Below the pieces are notes generated by a model, which saw only the letters and a list, made by a program, of their open reading frames with translations, was not told where the DNA came from and ran no database searches. A DNA stretch of 22,041 nt, taken from positions 1-22,041 of the forward strand of contig JAKAWO010000011.1 in NCBI GenBank assembly GCA_021827255.1, written 5' to 3'. This document shows positions 7,421 through 15,164 of this stretch, piece after piece (within the stretch, counting starts at the first letter, position 1; each line of letters begins with the position of its first letter). This DNA comes from Acidobacteriota bacterium (GTDB lineage: Bacteria > Acidobacteriota > Terriglobia > UBA7540). Both the position numbers and the translations under genes were made by a program.

Positions 7421-8054
7421 GCTCTCCGTGCTTGAGGAGACACGCGGCGGCGATGGCGACGGAGGCAATTGGGGAGAAGGCTCGCGCGGGCGCTTCGGGT
7501 GGGATCCTGGCGCGGCGCTCCCCGTGGGGCTGACGGGCATCTGGATCGCCATGGCTTCGATCACGATGTTCTTTGCCGCGTTCACCAGCGCGATGGTGGT
7601 GCGGGCGGGGCTGGGGGCGGACTGGACGCGCGTGGCCCTGCCTCATATCCTGTATTTGAATACGGCGATTTTGCTGGCGAGCAGCCTGACGCTCGAACTC
7701 TCCAAGCACTGCCTCAAGGCAGGCCGCGCCGGTCAGTTTTCCGGCTGGTTGTTTGCCACCGCGGGATTGGGGATCGCTTTTTTGGCGGGACAGCTTGATG
7801 CGTGGCGCGAGCTCGCCGCGCGCGGAGTTTATCTGGCCAGGAATCCTGCCTGCTCTTTCTTTTACCTGCTGACGGCAGCGCATGGAATCCATCTTGCCGG
7901 CGGGCTTTTGGCGCTGTTTTATTTGGTGGCGCGGCATCGGCGGATTGCGGAGGGCGCGATCGGGGGCACGGCCCTCAAGGTGACAACCCTCTATTGGCAT
8001 TTTATGGACATCCTGTGGCTTTATCTGTTTCTGATGCTGATCTTGTGGGTTTGA
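7404..8054 (+). CDS. ctaE: Cytochrome c oxidase subunit III
   Basis: A 216-residue protein with a hydrophilic N terminus of about 40 residues (Gly-rich at 15-30) and five hydrophobic helices, the short bacterial form rather than the seven-helix form. AHGIHLAGG (159-167) and the closing YWHFMDILWLYLF (197-209) are typical of subunit III, which stabilises subunit I and its proton uptake. ATG 7404 is chosen because AAGGGAGCAAGGG precedes it and it overlaps the end of subunit I; the frame is open further upstream. No subunit IV, heme A synthase or assembly gene follows, so those functions must be encoded elsewhere. Confidence 0.93.
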   Translation: MATQTKLSVLEETRGGDGDGGNWGEGSRGRFGWDPGAALPVGLTGIWIAMASITMFFAAFTSAMVVRAGLGADWTRVALPHILYLNTAILLASSLTLELSKHCLKAGRAGQFSGWLFATAGLGIAFLAGQLDAWRELAARGVYLARNPACSFFYLLTAAHGIHLAGGLLALFYLVARHRRIAEGAIGGTALKVTTLYWHFMDILWLYLFLMLILWV

Positions 8055-8224
8055 AGCGCAGGCTGGCCGATTGCCGCTGTTCCCCAATATATAAACAAGC
8101 CGGGCAGTGATGGGCCTCATGCCCGCGAATCCCGAGCCTCAAAAATGCCCGAGGTGAGTGCCGTCACGGCGTAGGCTGCCTTTTGTGCTACCCTGAATGC
8201 CACATCAGAAAGTTGGAGGAGCCG

Positions 8225-10603
8225 ATGGAGCGCGCCCTATCCCAAGAAGAATTAAACGGGATGCACGCCTACTGGCGCGCCGCCAACTACCTTTCGGTAG
8301 GCCAAATTTACTTAATGGATAACCCCCTGCTGCGCGAGCCGCTGAAGATCGAGCACATCAAGCCCAGATTGCTGGGGCATTGGGGCACGACGCCGGGGCT
8401 GAACTTCATTTACGTTCACCTGAACCGACTGATCCGGCAGCGCGACCTCAACATGATTTTCGTGACCGGGCCGGGCCACGGTGGTCCAGGATTGGTGGCC
8501 AATACTTATCTCGAGGGAACATATTCGGAGCTTTATTCCGAGGTTTTGCAGGACGCGGAGGGCATGAAACGGCTGTTCCGGCAGTTTTCGTTTCCGGGCG
8601 GCGTGCCCAGCCACACGGCTCCAGAGACGCCCGGCTCAATCCATGAAGGGGGCGAGCTAGGCTACTCGTTGCTCCACGCTTATGGAGCGGTTTTTGATAA
8701 TCCCGATCTCATCGCCTGCTGTGTGGTCGGAGACGGCGAGGCGGAAACCGGGCCCTGCGCAACGAGCTGGCACTCGAATAAATTCCTGAATCCGGCGCGC
8801 GACGGAGCGGTGCTGCCCATCCTGCACTTGAACGGGTACAAAATCGCCGGCCCGACGGTGCTCGCACGGATTCAGCGGGAGGAGCTTCGTGACCTCTTTG
8901 TGGGCTACGGCTATGAGCCGCATTTTGTCGAAGGCCATGAGCCCGAGCCGATGCACCAGGCGATGGCGGCCACCCTTGAACGGGTGATTCAGGAGATTCA
9001 AACCATCCAGGCGAAGGCGCGCCAAGGCGGCTTCAAAGAGAGGCCCCGCTGGCCGATGATTATCCTCCGCACCCCGAAAGGATGGACCGGGCCGAAAGAA
9101 GTGGATGGCCTGCCGGTCGAAGGCACGTTCCGCGCCCACCAAGTTCCGTTGGCGGATTTGGCTGCGAAACCCGGTCATCTCAAGATGCTCGAAGCCTGGA
9201 TGCGAAGTTACAAACCGGAAGAGCTTTTCGATGACACCGGCCGATTGCGGCCGGAGCTTGCGGCGCTCGCGCCCCGCAGCCCGCGACGGATGGGAGCGAA
9301 TCCCCACGCCAACGGCGGATTGTTGCTGAAAGATTTGCACATGCCGGACTTCCGCCCATATGGCATCGCGGTCGAGAAGCCCGGAATCGTCACCGCAGAA
9401 TCCACGCGCGTGGCGGGGATATTTTTGCGCGACGTCATGAAGCTCAACCAAGCGAACTTTCGCTTGATGGGCCCGGATGAGACGGCCTCCAACCGGCTCG
9501 ATGCGGTGTTTCAAGTGACGGATCGCGTTTCGACGGCGGAAATTTTGCCGACCGACGACCATGTGAAGCCGGACGGCCGAGTGATGGAAGTGCTGAGCGA
9601 GCACATGTGCCAAGGATGGCTGGAAGGCTATCTGCTGACCGGGCGGCACGGATTTTTTTCCTGCTATGAGGCGTTCATTCACATCGTGGATTCCATGTTC
9701 AACCAACACGCCAAGTGGCTGAAGGTCACTCGCGGGATTCCGTGGCGGCGGCCTATCGCGTCATTGAATTACTTGCTGACCTCCCACGTGTGGCGGCAAG
9801 ATCATAACGGCTTTAGCCATCAAGACCCGGGATTCATTGATCACGTGGTGAACAAGAAGGCGGAGATTGTGCGGGTTTATTTGCCGCCGGACGCCAACAC
9901 GCTCCTCTCGGTGGTGGACCATTGCTTGCGCAGCCGGCACTACGTCAACGTGATCGTTGCCGGGAAGCATCCGGAATTGCAATGGCTGGATATGGAGGCG
10001 GCCGTTCGCCACTGCACGCAAGGAGTGGGAATTTGGAGCTGGGCCAGCAATGACCAGGGCGCGGAGCCCGACGTGGTGATGGCCTGCGCCGGCGACGTGC
10101 CCACGCTTGAGACGCTGGCCGCAGTGGATTTACTGCGGCAACACGTCCCCGATCTGCGGATTCGCGTCGTGAACGTGGTGGACCTGATGGCCCTTCAGCC
10201 TCAGAGCGAGCATCCGCACGGGCTTCCCGATCGCGCCTATGACGCTTTGTTCACTGCCGATAAGCCGATCATTTTTGCCTTTCATGGCTATCCGTGGCTC
10301 ATTCACCGCCTGGTCTATCGGCGCCGAAACCAGCACCTTCACGTTCGAGGCTACAAGGAGGAAGGAACCACTACCACGCCGTTCGATATGTGCGTGCGCA
10401 ATGACTTGGACCGCTTTCACTTGGCTTTGGATGTGCTCGATCGCGTGCCCAAATTGGAAAATGTCACCGCTCATTTCCGGCAGCGGCTTCGAGATCAACT
10501 CGTGGACCACTGGTCTTACGTCCAGGCGCACGGCGACGACAAGCCAGAGATTAAAAATTGGCAGTGGCCTTACGAGCCGGGCAACACGACCCGTCCAAGA
10601 TAG
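8225..10603 (+). CDS. xfp: Xylulose-5-phosphate/fructose-6-phosphate phosphoketolase
   Basis: A 792-residue thiamine diphosphate enzyme that cleaves xylulose 5-phosphate or fructose 6-phosphate with phosphate to give acetyl phosphate plus glyceraldehyde 3-phosphate or erythrose 4-phosphate. Visible motifs: HWGTTPGLN (52-60), GPGHGGPG (82-89), the phosphoketolase signature EGGELGY (141-147), and the cofactor-binding GDGEAETGP (169-177). The length is normal for the family. ATG 8225 is supported by GGAGGA a few bases upstream. Acetate kinase starts 54 bases downstream on the same strand, the usual partner that turns acetyl phosphate into ATP. The gene is separated from the oxidase operon by about 170 bases, so it probably has its own promoter. 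Confidence 0.96.
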   Translation: MERALSQEELNGMHAYWRAANYLSVGQIYLMDNPLLREPLKIEHIKPRLLGHWGTTPGLNFIYVHLNRLIRQRDLNMIFVTGPGHGGPGLVANTYLEGTYSELYSEVLQDAEGMKRLFRQFSFPGGVPSHTAPETPGSIHEGGELGYSLLHAYGAVFDNPDLIACCVVGDGEAETGPCATSWHSNKFLNPARDGAVLPILHLNGYKIAGPTVLARIQREELRDLFVGYGYEPHFVEGHEPEPMHQAMAATLERVIQEIQTIQAKARQGGFKERPRWPMIILRTPKGWTGPKEVDGLPVEGTFRAHQVPLADLAAKPGHLKMLEAWMRSYKPEELFDDTGRLRPELAALAPRSPRRMGANPHANGGLLLKDLHMPDFRPYGIAVEKPGIVTAESTRVAGIFLRDVMKLNQANFRLMGPDETASNRLDAVFQVTDRVSTAEILPTDDHVKPDGRVMEVLSEHMCQGWLEGYLLTGRHGFFSCYEAFIHIVDSMFNQHAKWLKVTRGIPWRRPIASLNYLLTSHVWRQDHNGFSHQDPGFIDHVVNKKAEIVRVYLPPDANTLLSVVDHCLRSRHYVNVIVAGKHPELQWLDMEAAVRHCTQGVGIWSWASNDQGAEPDVVMACAGDVPTLETLAAVDLLRQHVPDLRIRVVNVVDLMALQPQSEHPHGLPDRAYDALFTADKPIIFAFHGYPWLIHRLVYRRRNQHLHVRGYKEEGTTTTPFDMCVRNDLDRFHLALDVLDRVPKLENVTAHFRQRLRDQLVDHWSYVQAHGDDKPEIKNWQWPYEPGNTTRPR

Positions 10604-10657
10604 CGCGACGCAAGCCAAACAGGCCAGAGACGCGCCGGCGCTTACGGTCCAGCCTCC

Positions 10658-11896
10658 ATGAGAATTCTGGTCCTCAACGCCGGGTCGAGCAGCCAGAAAA
10701 CGTGTCTGTACGATCCGCGCGATTCGCTGCCCGAGAACGCGCCGTCGGCGCTCTGGGAGGCGCGGATTGAATGGAGCAAGTCGGGCGGCGGGCGGTTGCA
10801 AATCAGGGCGGCGGGACGGCCTCCTGAACAGCGCGAGATCGAGGCTGGCTCGCACGAGGAAGCGCTCGCTCACCTGTTGGGCACGCTTCAAGAGGATTCA
10901 ACCTTGGGGCGCAACGGCCCGGCGGTTGATGCCGTCGGCCACCGGGTTGTGCATGGCGGGGCGGAATACGCGGACCCTGTGCTCATCACCCCGGAAGTCA
11001 AGGCCACGCTAGTGAGAGTGGGCGTCATCGCGCCGCTCCATAATCGGGCGGAGATCCAAGGGATGGAAGCGGTGGCGCAGCACTTCGGAACCATTCCGCA
11101 GGTTGCGGTGTTCGATACCGCTTTCCACCGCAGCTTGCCGGAAGAGGGGATGGTTTACCCAGGACCTTATGAATGGCTTCAAATGGGCATTCGGCGGTAC
11201 GGATTCCACGGGATCAACCACCAGTATTGCTCCGAGCGAGCGGCGCGGTTGCTGGACCGAGAGCTTGCTTCCTTGCGGCTCATCATCTGCCATTTAGGCA
11301 GCGGATGCTCGCTCACGGCTGTCCACGGAGGCCGGAGCGTTGAGACCACAATGGGCTTTACGCCGCTCGAAGGGCTGATGATGAGCACCCGCGCCGGATC
11401 GCTCGACCCCGGCATTCTTCTCTATCTCATGCGTGAGTTGCGTTATACCCCCGAGCAGCTTGATGAGATCCTCAACCGTCGCTCCGGCCTCATGGGCCTT
11501 TCCGGAGTGTCCGGCGACATGCGAGAGGTTCTTGCCGCGAGGGCGCGTGGCGATCCGCGGGCGGATTTGGCCTTTCGCGTTTTTGTGCATCGGCTCTTGT
11601 TCCATATCGGGGCGCTCCTGCCCAGCCTAGGCGGGCTTGACGCGCTGGTGTTTACGGGAGGGATTGGGGAGAACTCGCCGGAAGTGCGGGCCGCGGCGTG
11701 CGAAGGACTTGCTTTTCTCGGCGTCCAACTGGATGCGATGCGAAACTCCGAGGCATTCTCAGATGGAAACTTGGCCGCTCCAAACTCGAAAGCGAGCATC
11801 CTCATGATCCGCGCCCAGGAGGATTGGATGATCGCCCAAACGTGCTGGAAAATGCTCAGTGGCCAGATGCCATCAAAGGAAACCTCGCTAAGCTGA
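10658..11896 (+). CDS. ackA: Acetate kinase
   Basis: A 412-residue enzyme of the acetate/sugar kinase (ASKHA) superfamily: acetyl phosphate + ADP gives acetate + ATP. Motifs: NAGSSS (7-12), GHRVVHGG (94-101), FDTAFH with catalytic Asp153, YGFHGINHQY with His184, HLGSGCSLTAV (212-222), TRAGSLDPG with Arg245, and FTGGIGENSPEVR near the end. The N terminus reads SSSQKTCLYD where SSSLKF is usual. The family architecture is otherwise intact. It lies directly behind phosphoketolase and is probably co-transcribed, forming a two-enzyme bypass from sugar phosphates to acetate. The ribosome binding site before ATG 10658 is weak (CAGCCTCC), so translation may depend on the upstream gene. Confidence 0.95.
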   Translation: MRILVLNAGSSSQKTCLYDPRDSLPENAPSALWEARIEWSKSGGGRLQIRAAGRPPEQREIEAGSHEEALAHLLGTLQEDSTLGRNGPAVDAVGHRVVHGGAEYADPVLITPEVKATLVRVGVIAPLHNRAEIQGMEAVAQHFGTIPQVAVFDTAFHRSLPEEGMVYPGPYEWLQMGIRRYGFHGINHQYCSERAARLLDRELASLRLIICHLGSGCSLTAVHGGRSVETTMGFTPLEGLMMSTRAGSLDPGILLYLMRELRYTPEQLDEILNRRSGLMGLSGVSGDMREVLAARARGDPRADLAFRVFVHRLLFHIGALLPSLGGLDALVFTGGIGENSPEVRAAACEGLAFLGVQLDAMRNSEAFSDGNLAAPNSKASILMIRAQEDWMIAQTCWKMLSGQMPSKETSLS

Positions 11897-11901
11897 GCGC
11901 C

Positions 11902-11935
11902 TTGAGGCTCCACGCGGGTTGAGGCTCCACGCGGT
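11902..11935. repeat. 17-base tandem repeat abutting a -35 box
   Basis: TTGAGGCTCCACGCGGG at 11902-11918 is repeated at 11919-11935 with one difference (final G to T). The second copy ends where the TTGACA of the next promoter begins. It could be a recent duplication or a pair of regulator half-sites. Confidence 0.75.
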
Positions 11936-11965
11936 TTGACAATTTTCTGACGGCTCCATTACACT
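11936..11965 (+). promoter_or_regulatory. Sigma70-type promoter of the serine biosynthesis genes
   Basis: A perfect TTGACA (11936-11941), an 18-base spacer, and TACACT (11960-11965). Transcription would begin near 11972, leaving a leader of about 170 bases before ATG 12142. Confidence 0.55.
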
Positions 11966-12079
11966 GGTTTGTTTCGGCAACGTGCGCTGAGATCGCTGAG
12001 TGGCCTTGTTCGGGTTGGCGCGAGGAAGGCGGCTCAACCAACCAAGCGTCTGCGGTCAGAGGCCTGTGTTACATCAAGG

Positions 12080-12113
12080 GCCGCTTGCTCGATGAGGGCA
12101 AGCTCTGAGCGGC
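12080..12113 (+). promoter_or_regulatory. Hairpin in the leader of the aminotransferase gene
   Basis: GCCGCT (12080-12085) pairs with AGCGGC (12108-12113), and TTGC (12085-12088) could pair with GCAA (12098-12101) inside it, with one T shared. It ends about 28 bases before the ATG, close to the AAAGGA that serves as ribosome binding site. I could not match the leader to a known riboswitch class. Confidence 0.3.
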
Positions 12114-12141
12114 GCGAAACTAATAAAGGAAAAACCGACGA

Positions 12142-13299
12142 ATGACAGGAATCCTCAAGGAACGACTTTTTACCCCCGGTCCCACCCCGCTGCTGATGGA
12201 GGCGCAGGCGCGCGCGCTGACGGCCACGCTTCATCATCGCACCGAATCCTTCCGCCAGTTGATGCGGGAGACCAGCGAGCACCTGAGATATTTTTACGGC
12301 ACCAAGAATGACGTGTTGATTTTCTCCTCCTCGGGCACGGGCGCGATGGAGGGAGCGATCGCCAACCTGGTCTCGCCCGGCGAACGCATCCTGGTCGGGA
12401 CGGCAGGAAAGTTTGGCGAGCGCTGGCTGGACCTTGCCAAGGCGTTTGGCATTGAAGCGGTCAAGATTGAAGCGCCGTACGGCTGCCCCCTGCCGATGGA
12501 GGAATTTGACCGGCAGCTCCGGTCGAACGGCGCTTTCCGCGCAGTTTATATCCAGGCAACGGAAAGCTCCACGGGCGTCAGCCACGATGTTCAAACGCTC
12601 GGGCGCATGGTCAGGAACCATCCTGAAACGGCGTTGGTGGTGGACGCCATCACGGGCCTTGGCACGACGGCGCTCGACCCGGATGGGTGGGGACTTGACG
12701 TGGTCATTGGCGGCTCGCAGAAGGCCTTGATGGTCCCCCCGGGGCTCGCCTTTGCCAGCGTCAGCGAAAAGGCCTGGAAGCTGATCGAGAAATCCAAGTC
12801 GCCGCGGTACTACTTCGATTTTGCCAAGGAACGCAAGAGCCAAGCCAAAGGAGAAACCAGCTACACGCCGGCGACAACCCTCGTTGTCAGCCTGCACGCG
12901 GCGCTCGGCTACATCCGGCAAATCGGCCGCGAGAACCTGATCGAGAATGCCGCGATGCTGGCCCAGGCGACTCGCGAGGCAGCGCGGGCCCTGGGGCTGA
13001 AGCTGTTTGCGCAAGGCTCGCCCGCCAACGCCTTGACCGCCATCTGCGCGCCCGAGGGGCTGGATTCGGGCGCAGTCGTCAAGGAGATGAGGCAACGCTT
13101 TGGCGCCATTATCGCCAACGGCCAAGGAACGATGAAGGGCAAGATCTTCCGGCTGGCGCACCTCGGCTACTACGACGCGCCGGATCTTTTCGCCGCGCTG
13201 GCCGCGCTCGAAATCACCCTCAACAAGGTGGGGCATCAGTGCGAACTCGGCTCCGGCGTGCGCGCGGCGCAGGAAATTTATTTGAAGCGCAGCGCCTAG
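12142..13299 (+). CDS. Class V aminotransferase, probable phosphoserine (or serine-pyruvate/alanine-glyoxylate) aminotransferase
   Basis: A 385-residue pyridoxal phosphate enzyme, fold type I. TPGPTP (11-16) begins the domain; HHRTESF (31-37) and SSSGTGAMEG (62-71) contact substrate and cofactor phosphate. Asp168 in VVDAITG and Lys194 in GGSQKAL are the cofactor-binding aspartate and the Schiff-base lysine. Class V members of this type include serine-pyruvate and alanine-glyoxylate aminotransferases, and broad-specificity enzymes that serve as phosphoserine aminotransferase in organisms lacking classical SerC. The gene is followed 113 bases later by 3-phosphoglycerate dehydrogenase, so I infer that it performs the second step of serine synthesis. 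The substrate cannot be read from sequence alone. Confidence 0.9.
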   Translation: MTGILKERLFTPGPTPLLMEAQARALTATLHHRTESFRQLMRETSEHLRYFYGTKNDVLIFSSSGTGAMEGAIANLVSPGERILVGTAGKFGERWLDLAKAFGIEAVKIEAPYGCPLPMEEFDRQLRSNGAFRAVYIQATESSTGVSHDVQTLGRMVRNHPETALVVDAITGLGTTALDPDGWGLDVVIGGSQKALMVPPGLAFASVSEKAWKLIEKSKSPRYYFDFAKERKSQAKGETSYTPATTLVVSLHAALGYIRQIGRENLIENAAMLAQATREAARALGLKLFAQGSPANALTAICAPEGLDSGAVVKEMRQRFGAIIANGQGTMKGKIFRLAHLGYYDAPDLFAALAALEITLNKVGHQCELGSGVRAAQEIYLKRSA

Positions 13300-13323
13300 C
13301 GACAGACGGCCGGGGTTTGTAGC

Positions 13324-13336
13324 GGGCGGTCCGCCC
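13324..13336. repeat. Short GC-rich inverted repeat between aminotransferase and serA
   Basis: GGGCGG and CCGCCC flank a single T, giving at best a 5-bp hairpin with a 3-base loop. It has no T tract. It may be a copy of a dispersed intergenic element, but only one copy is in this window. Confidence 0.3.
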
Positions 13337-13412
13337 TCTGGCCCTGCGGCGGTTCGGGAAAGCCACCAGGCTCGAATCCGAACGGGGCGCCCACCATCTC
13401 AAAGACAAGCGT

Positions 13413-14999
13413 ATGAAAATACTGGTTGCCGACAACATTTCTGAGAAAGCGTTACAAATCTTGCAAGCGGAAGGCGGCTGGCAGGTGGTGAATCTGCCGA
13501 AGCAAAAGGGCGCATCCCTCGTCGAGGAGATCCGAGACGCGGACGCGCTTCTGGTGCGCAGCGCCACCAAGGTGACGGCCGAGCTGCTGGAGCACGCTCC
13601 CAAGCTGCGGGCGGTGGGCCGGGCGGGCGTCGGCGTGGACAATGTGGACATGGAAGCTGCCACGCGGCGCGGCATCGTGGTGATGAACACGCCGGGCGGC
13701 AGCGCCACCAGCGTCGCCGAGCAGACCTTGGGCTTCATGCTTGGCCTTGCGCGGCGCATTCCGGAGGCCGACGCTTCCCTGAAGGCGGGCAAGTGGGAGA
13801 AGAAAAGGCTGACCGGGAGCGAGCTGCGCGGCAAGACGCTGGGGCTGATCGGTTTTGGGCGCATAGGCAGCGAGGTGGCGCGGCTGGCGCGGGCGCTGGA
13901 GATGCAAGTGCTGGCTTACGATCCTTACGTCGGCTCTCGGCTGGCCGGCGAACAAGGCGTGAAGCTGGCGGCCCTGAAAGAAGTTCTAGCGGAAAGCGAT
14001 TATCTGAGCCTGCACGCCTCGCTGACGCCGGAGACGCGCCATCTGATCAACGCGGCGCGCCTCGCGGCGACCCGGCGCGGGGTGCGAATCATCAACTGCG
14101 CCCGCGGCGAATTGATTGACGAGAAGGCTTTGTTTGAGGCGATCGAGGGCGGGCAGGTGGCGGGCGCGGCGCTCGACGTGTTCGAGGCTGAGCCTCCCAA
14201 AGACTCGCCCCTGGTCAGGCATCCGAGGGTTATCGCCACGCCCCACATCGCCGGGTCCACCGAAGAGGCTCAGGAGATCGTGGGCATTTCGATCGCCGAG
14301 CAGGTGCGGGACTTCTTGAAATACGGGGCGCCGCGCAATGCGGTCAATCTTCCGGCAGTGACGGCGGAGGAATATCAAAAGCTCCAGCCTTATCTCGAAT
14401 TGGGAGAGAAGCTCGGCTCGTTTCTGGCCCAGGTGGCGGGCGAGCGAGTCGAGGAAGTGCGCATCAGTTACGACGGCGGGCTGGCCGAGGTGAACACGCA
14501 CTTGGTCCGCAACGCCGTGCTGAAGGGAATCCTGAACCAAGTCCTCTCGGAAGAAGCCAACCTGGTGAGCGCCGGGGCGCTGGCCCAGGAGCGCGGCATC
14601 GAGGTGGTGGAACTGCGCAGCGCGCGCCGTGCGGCGTTTTCCAACTCGCTCGGAATCGCCGTCAAGACGGAGTCGGATACGGTTTCCGTGCTGGGCATGG
14701 TGGGGCTGCAAGGGGCGCAGCGCATCCTGGGCATCAATGATATTGACATCGAGGCGCCGCTCAAAGGCGTCATCCTCTATATTCGCAATCAGGATGTTCC
14801 GGGAGTGATCGGGCGCGTGGGAACGTTGCTCGGCGACTGTCAAGTCAACATCGCCAACTTTGCGCTCGGCCGCAATCAGCAGGCCGGGGAAGCCTTGGGG
14901 CTGGTCAACGTGGATAGCCCGGTCTCCCCTGAAGTGCTTGAGAAGCTGAGGGCCATCTCCGCTATCCGAACCGTCAAAGTGGTAACCATCGGCCCGTAG
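13413..14999 (+). CDS. serA: D-3-phosphoglycerate dehydrogenase, long form with ACT domain
   Basis: A 528-residue enzyme that oxidises 3-phosphoglycerate to 3-phosphohydroxypyruvate, the first step of serine synthesis. Domain order: substrate-binding lobe (about 1-100), NAD-binding Rossmann lobe with GFGRIG (147-152), return to the substrate lobe, an intervening (ASB) domain (about 320-450), and a C-terminal ACT domain (about 455-528) that usually binds serine for feedback control. Catalytic residues are visible as Arg231 (NCARGELID), Glu260 (FEAEPP) and His278. The His motif reads PHIAGST where PHLGAST is usual, and NCARGELID replaces NCARGGI. Length is normal for the form with both regulatory domains. 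It probably shares a transcript with the aminotransferase upstream. Confidence 0.96.
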   Translation: MKILVADNISEKALQILQAEGGWQVVNLPKQKGASLVEEIRDADALLVRSATKVTAELLEHAPKLRAVGRAGVGVDNVDMEAATRRGIVVMNTPGGSATSVAEQTLGFMLGLARRIPEADASLKAGKWEKKRLTGSELRGKTLGLIGFGRIGSEVARLARALEMQVLAYDPYVGSRLAGEQGVKLAALKEVLAESDYLSLHASLTPETRHLINAARLAATRRGVRIINCARGELIDEKALFEAIEGGQVAGAALDVFEAEPPKDSPLVRHPRVIATPHIAGSTEEAQEIVGISIAEQVRDFLKYGAPRNAVNLPAVTAEEYQKLQPYLELGEKLGSFLAQVAGERVEEVRISYDGGLAEVNTHLVRNAVLKGILNQVLSEEANLVSAGALAQERGIEVVELRSARRAAFSNSLGIAVKTESDTVSVLGMVGLQGAQRILGINDIDIEAPLKGVILYIRNQDVPGVIGRVGTLLGDCQVNIANFALGRNQQAGEALGLVNVDSPVSPEVLEKLRAISAIRTVKVVTIGP

Positions 15000-15081
15000 G
15001 TCGCCGAGCTTCACCCTCGCGGCAGCGGCCGAAAGCAAGGCGAGTGGGTTGGCCTCCCGCTGTCGAACGGCCGGCCACCAG

Positions 15082-15115
15082 AATCGCACCGGAAATGTAT
15101 GCGCCGGCTGCGATT
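15082..15115 (+). terminator. Strong hairpin between serA and glucose dehydrogenase
   Basis: AATCGCA (15082-15088) pairs with TGCGATT (15109-15115) and continues as CCGG/CCGG with one bulged C, around an 11-base loop. TCCCTCTTCTTCC follows, pyrimidine-rich but not a true T run. It may end the serine transcript or fold in the leader of the next gene. Confidence 0.35.
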
Positions 15116-15164
15116 TCCCTCTTCTTCCTGATAAGCTACCGCCATCCTATTTGTGGAGGGAATT

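Noticed and set aside
6026..7585. Open minus-strand frame of 519 codons
   Set aside because: It is antisense to oxidase subunit I, whose catalytic motifs are unmistakable. The antisense product is Gln/His/Arg-rich noise.
8090..8140. GGGC/GCCC hairpin after oxidase subunit III, considered as a terminator
   Set aside because: The stem is only 4-5 bp and no T tract follows, so I do not call it a terminator.
11972..12141. Serine-gene leader considered as a known riboswitch (SAM, SAH, THF, glycine)
   Set aside because: I could not identify the conserved core of any of these classes, so only the hairpin is reported.
12034..13236. Open minus-strand frame of 400 codons
   Set aside because: Antisense to the class V aminotransferase, which has all cofactor residues.
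13986..15089. Open minus-strand frame of 367 codons
   Set aside because: Antisense to serA; composition typical of shadow frames.
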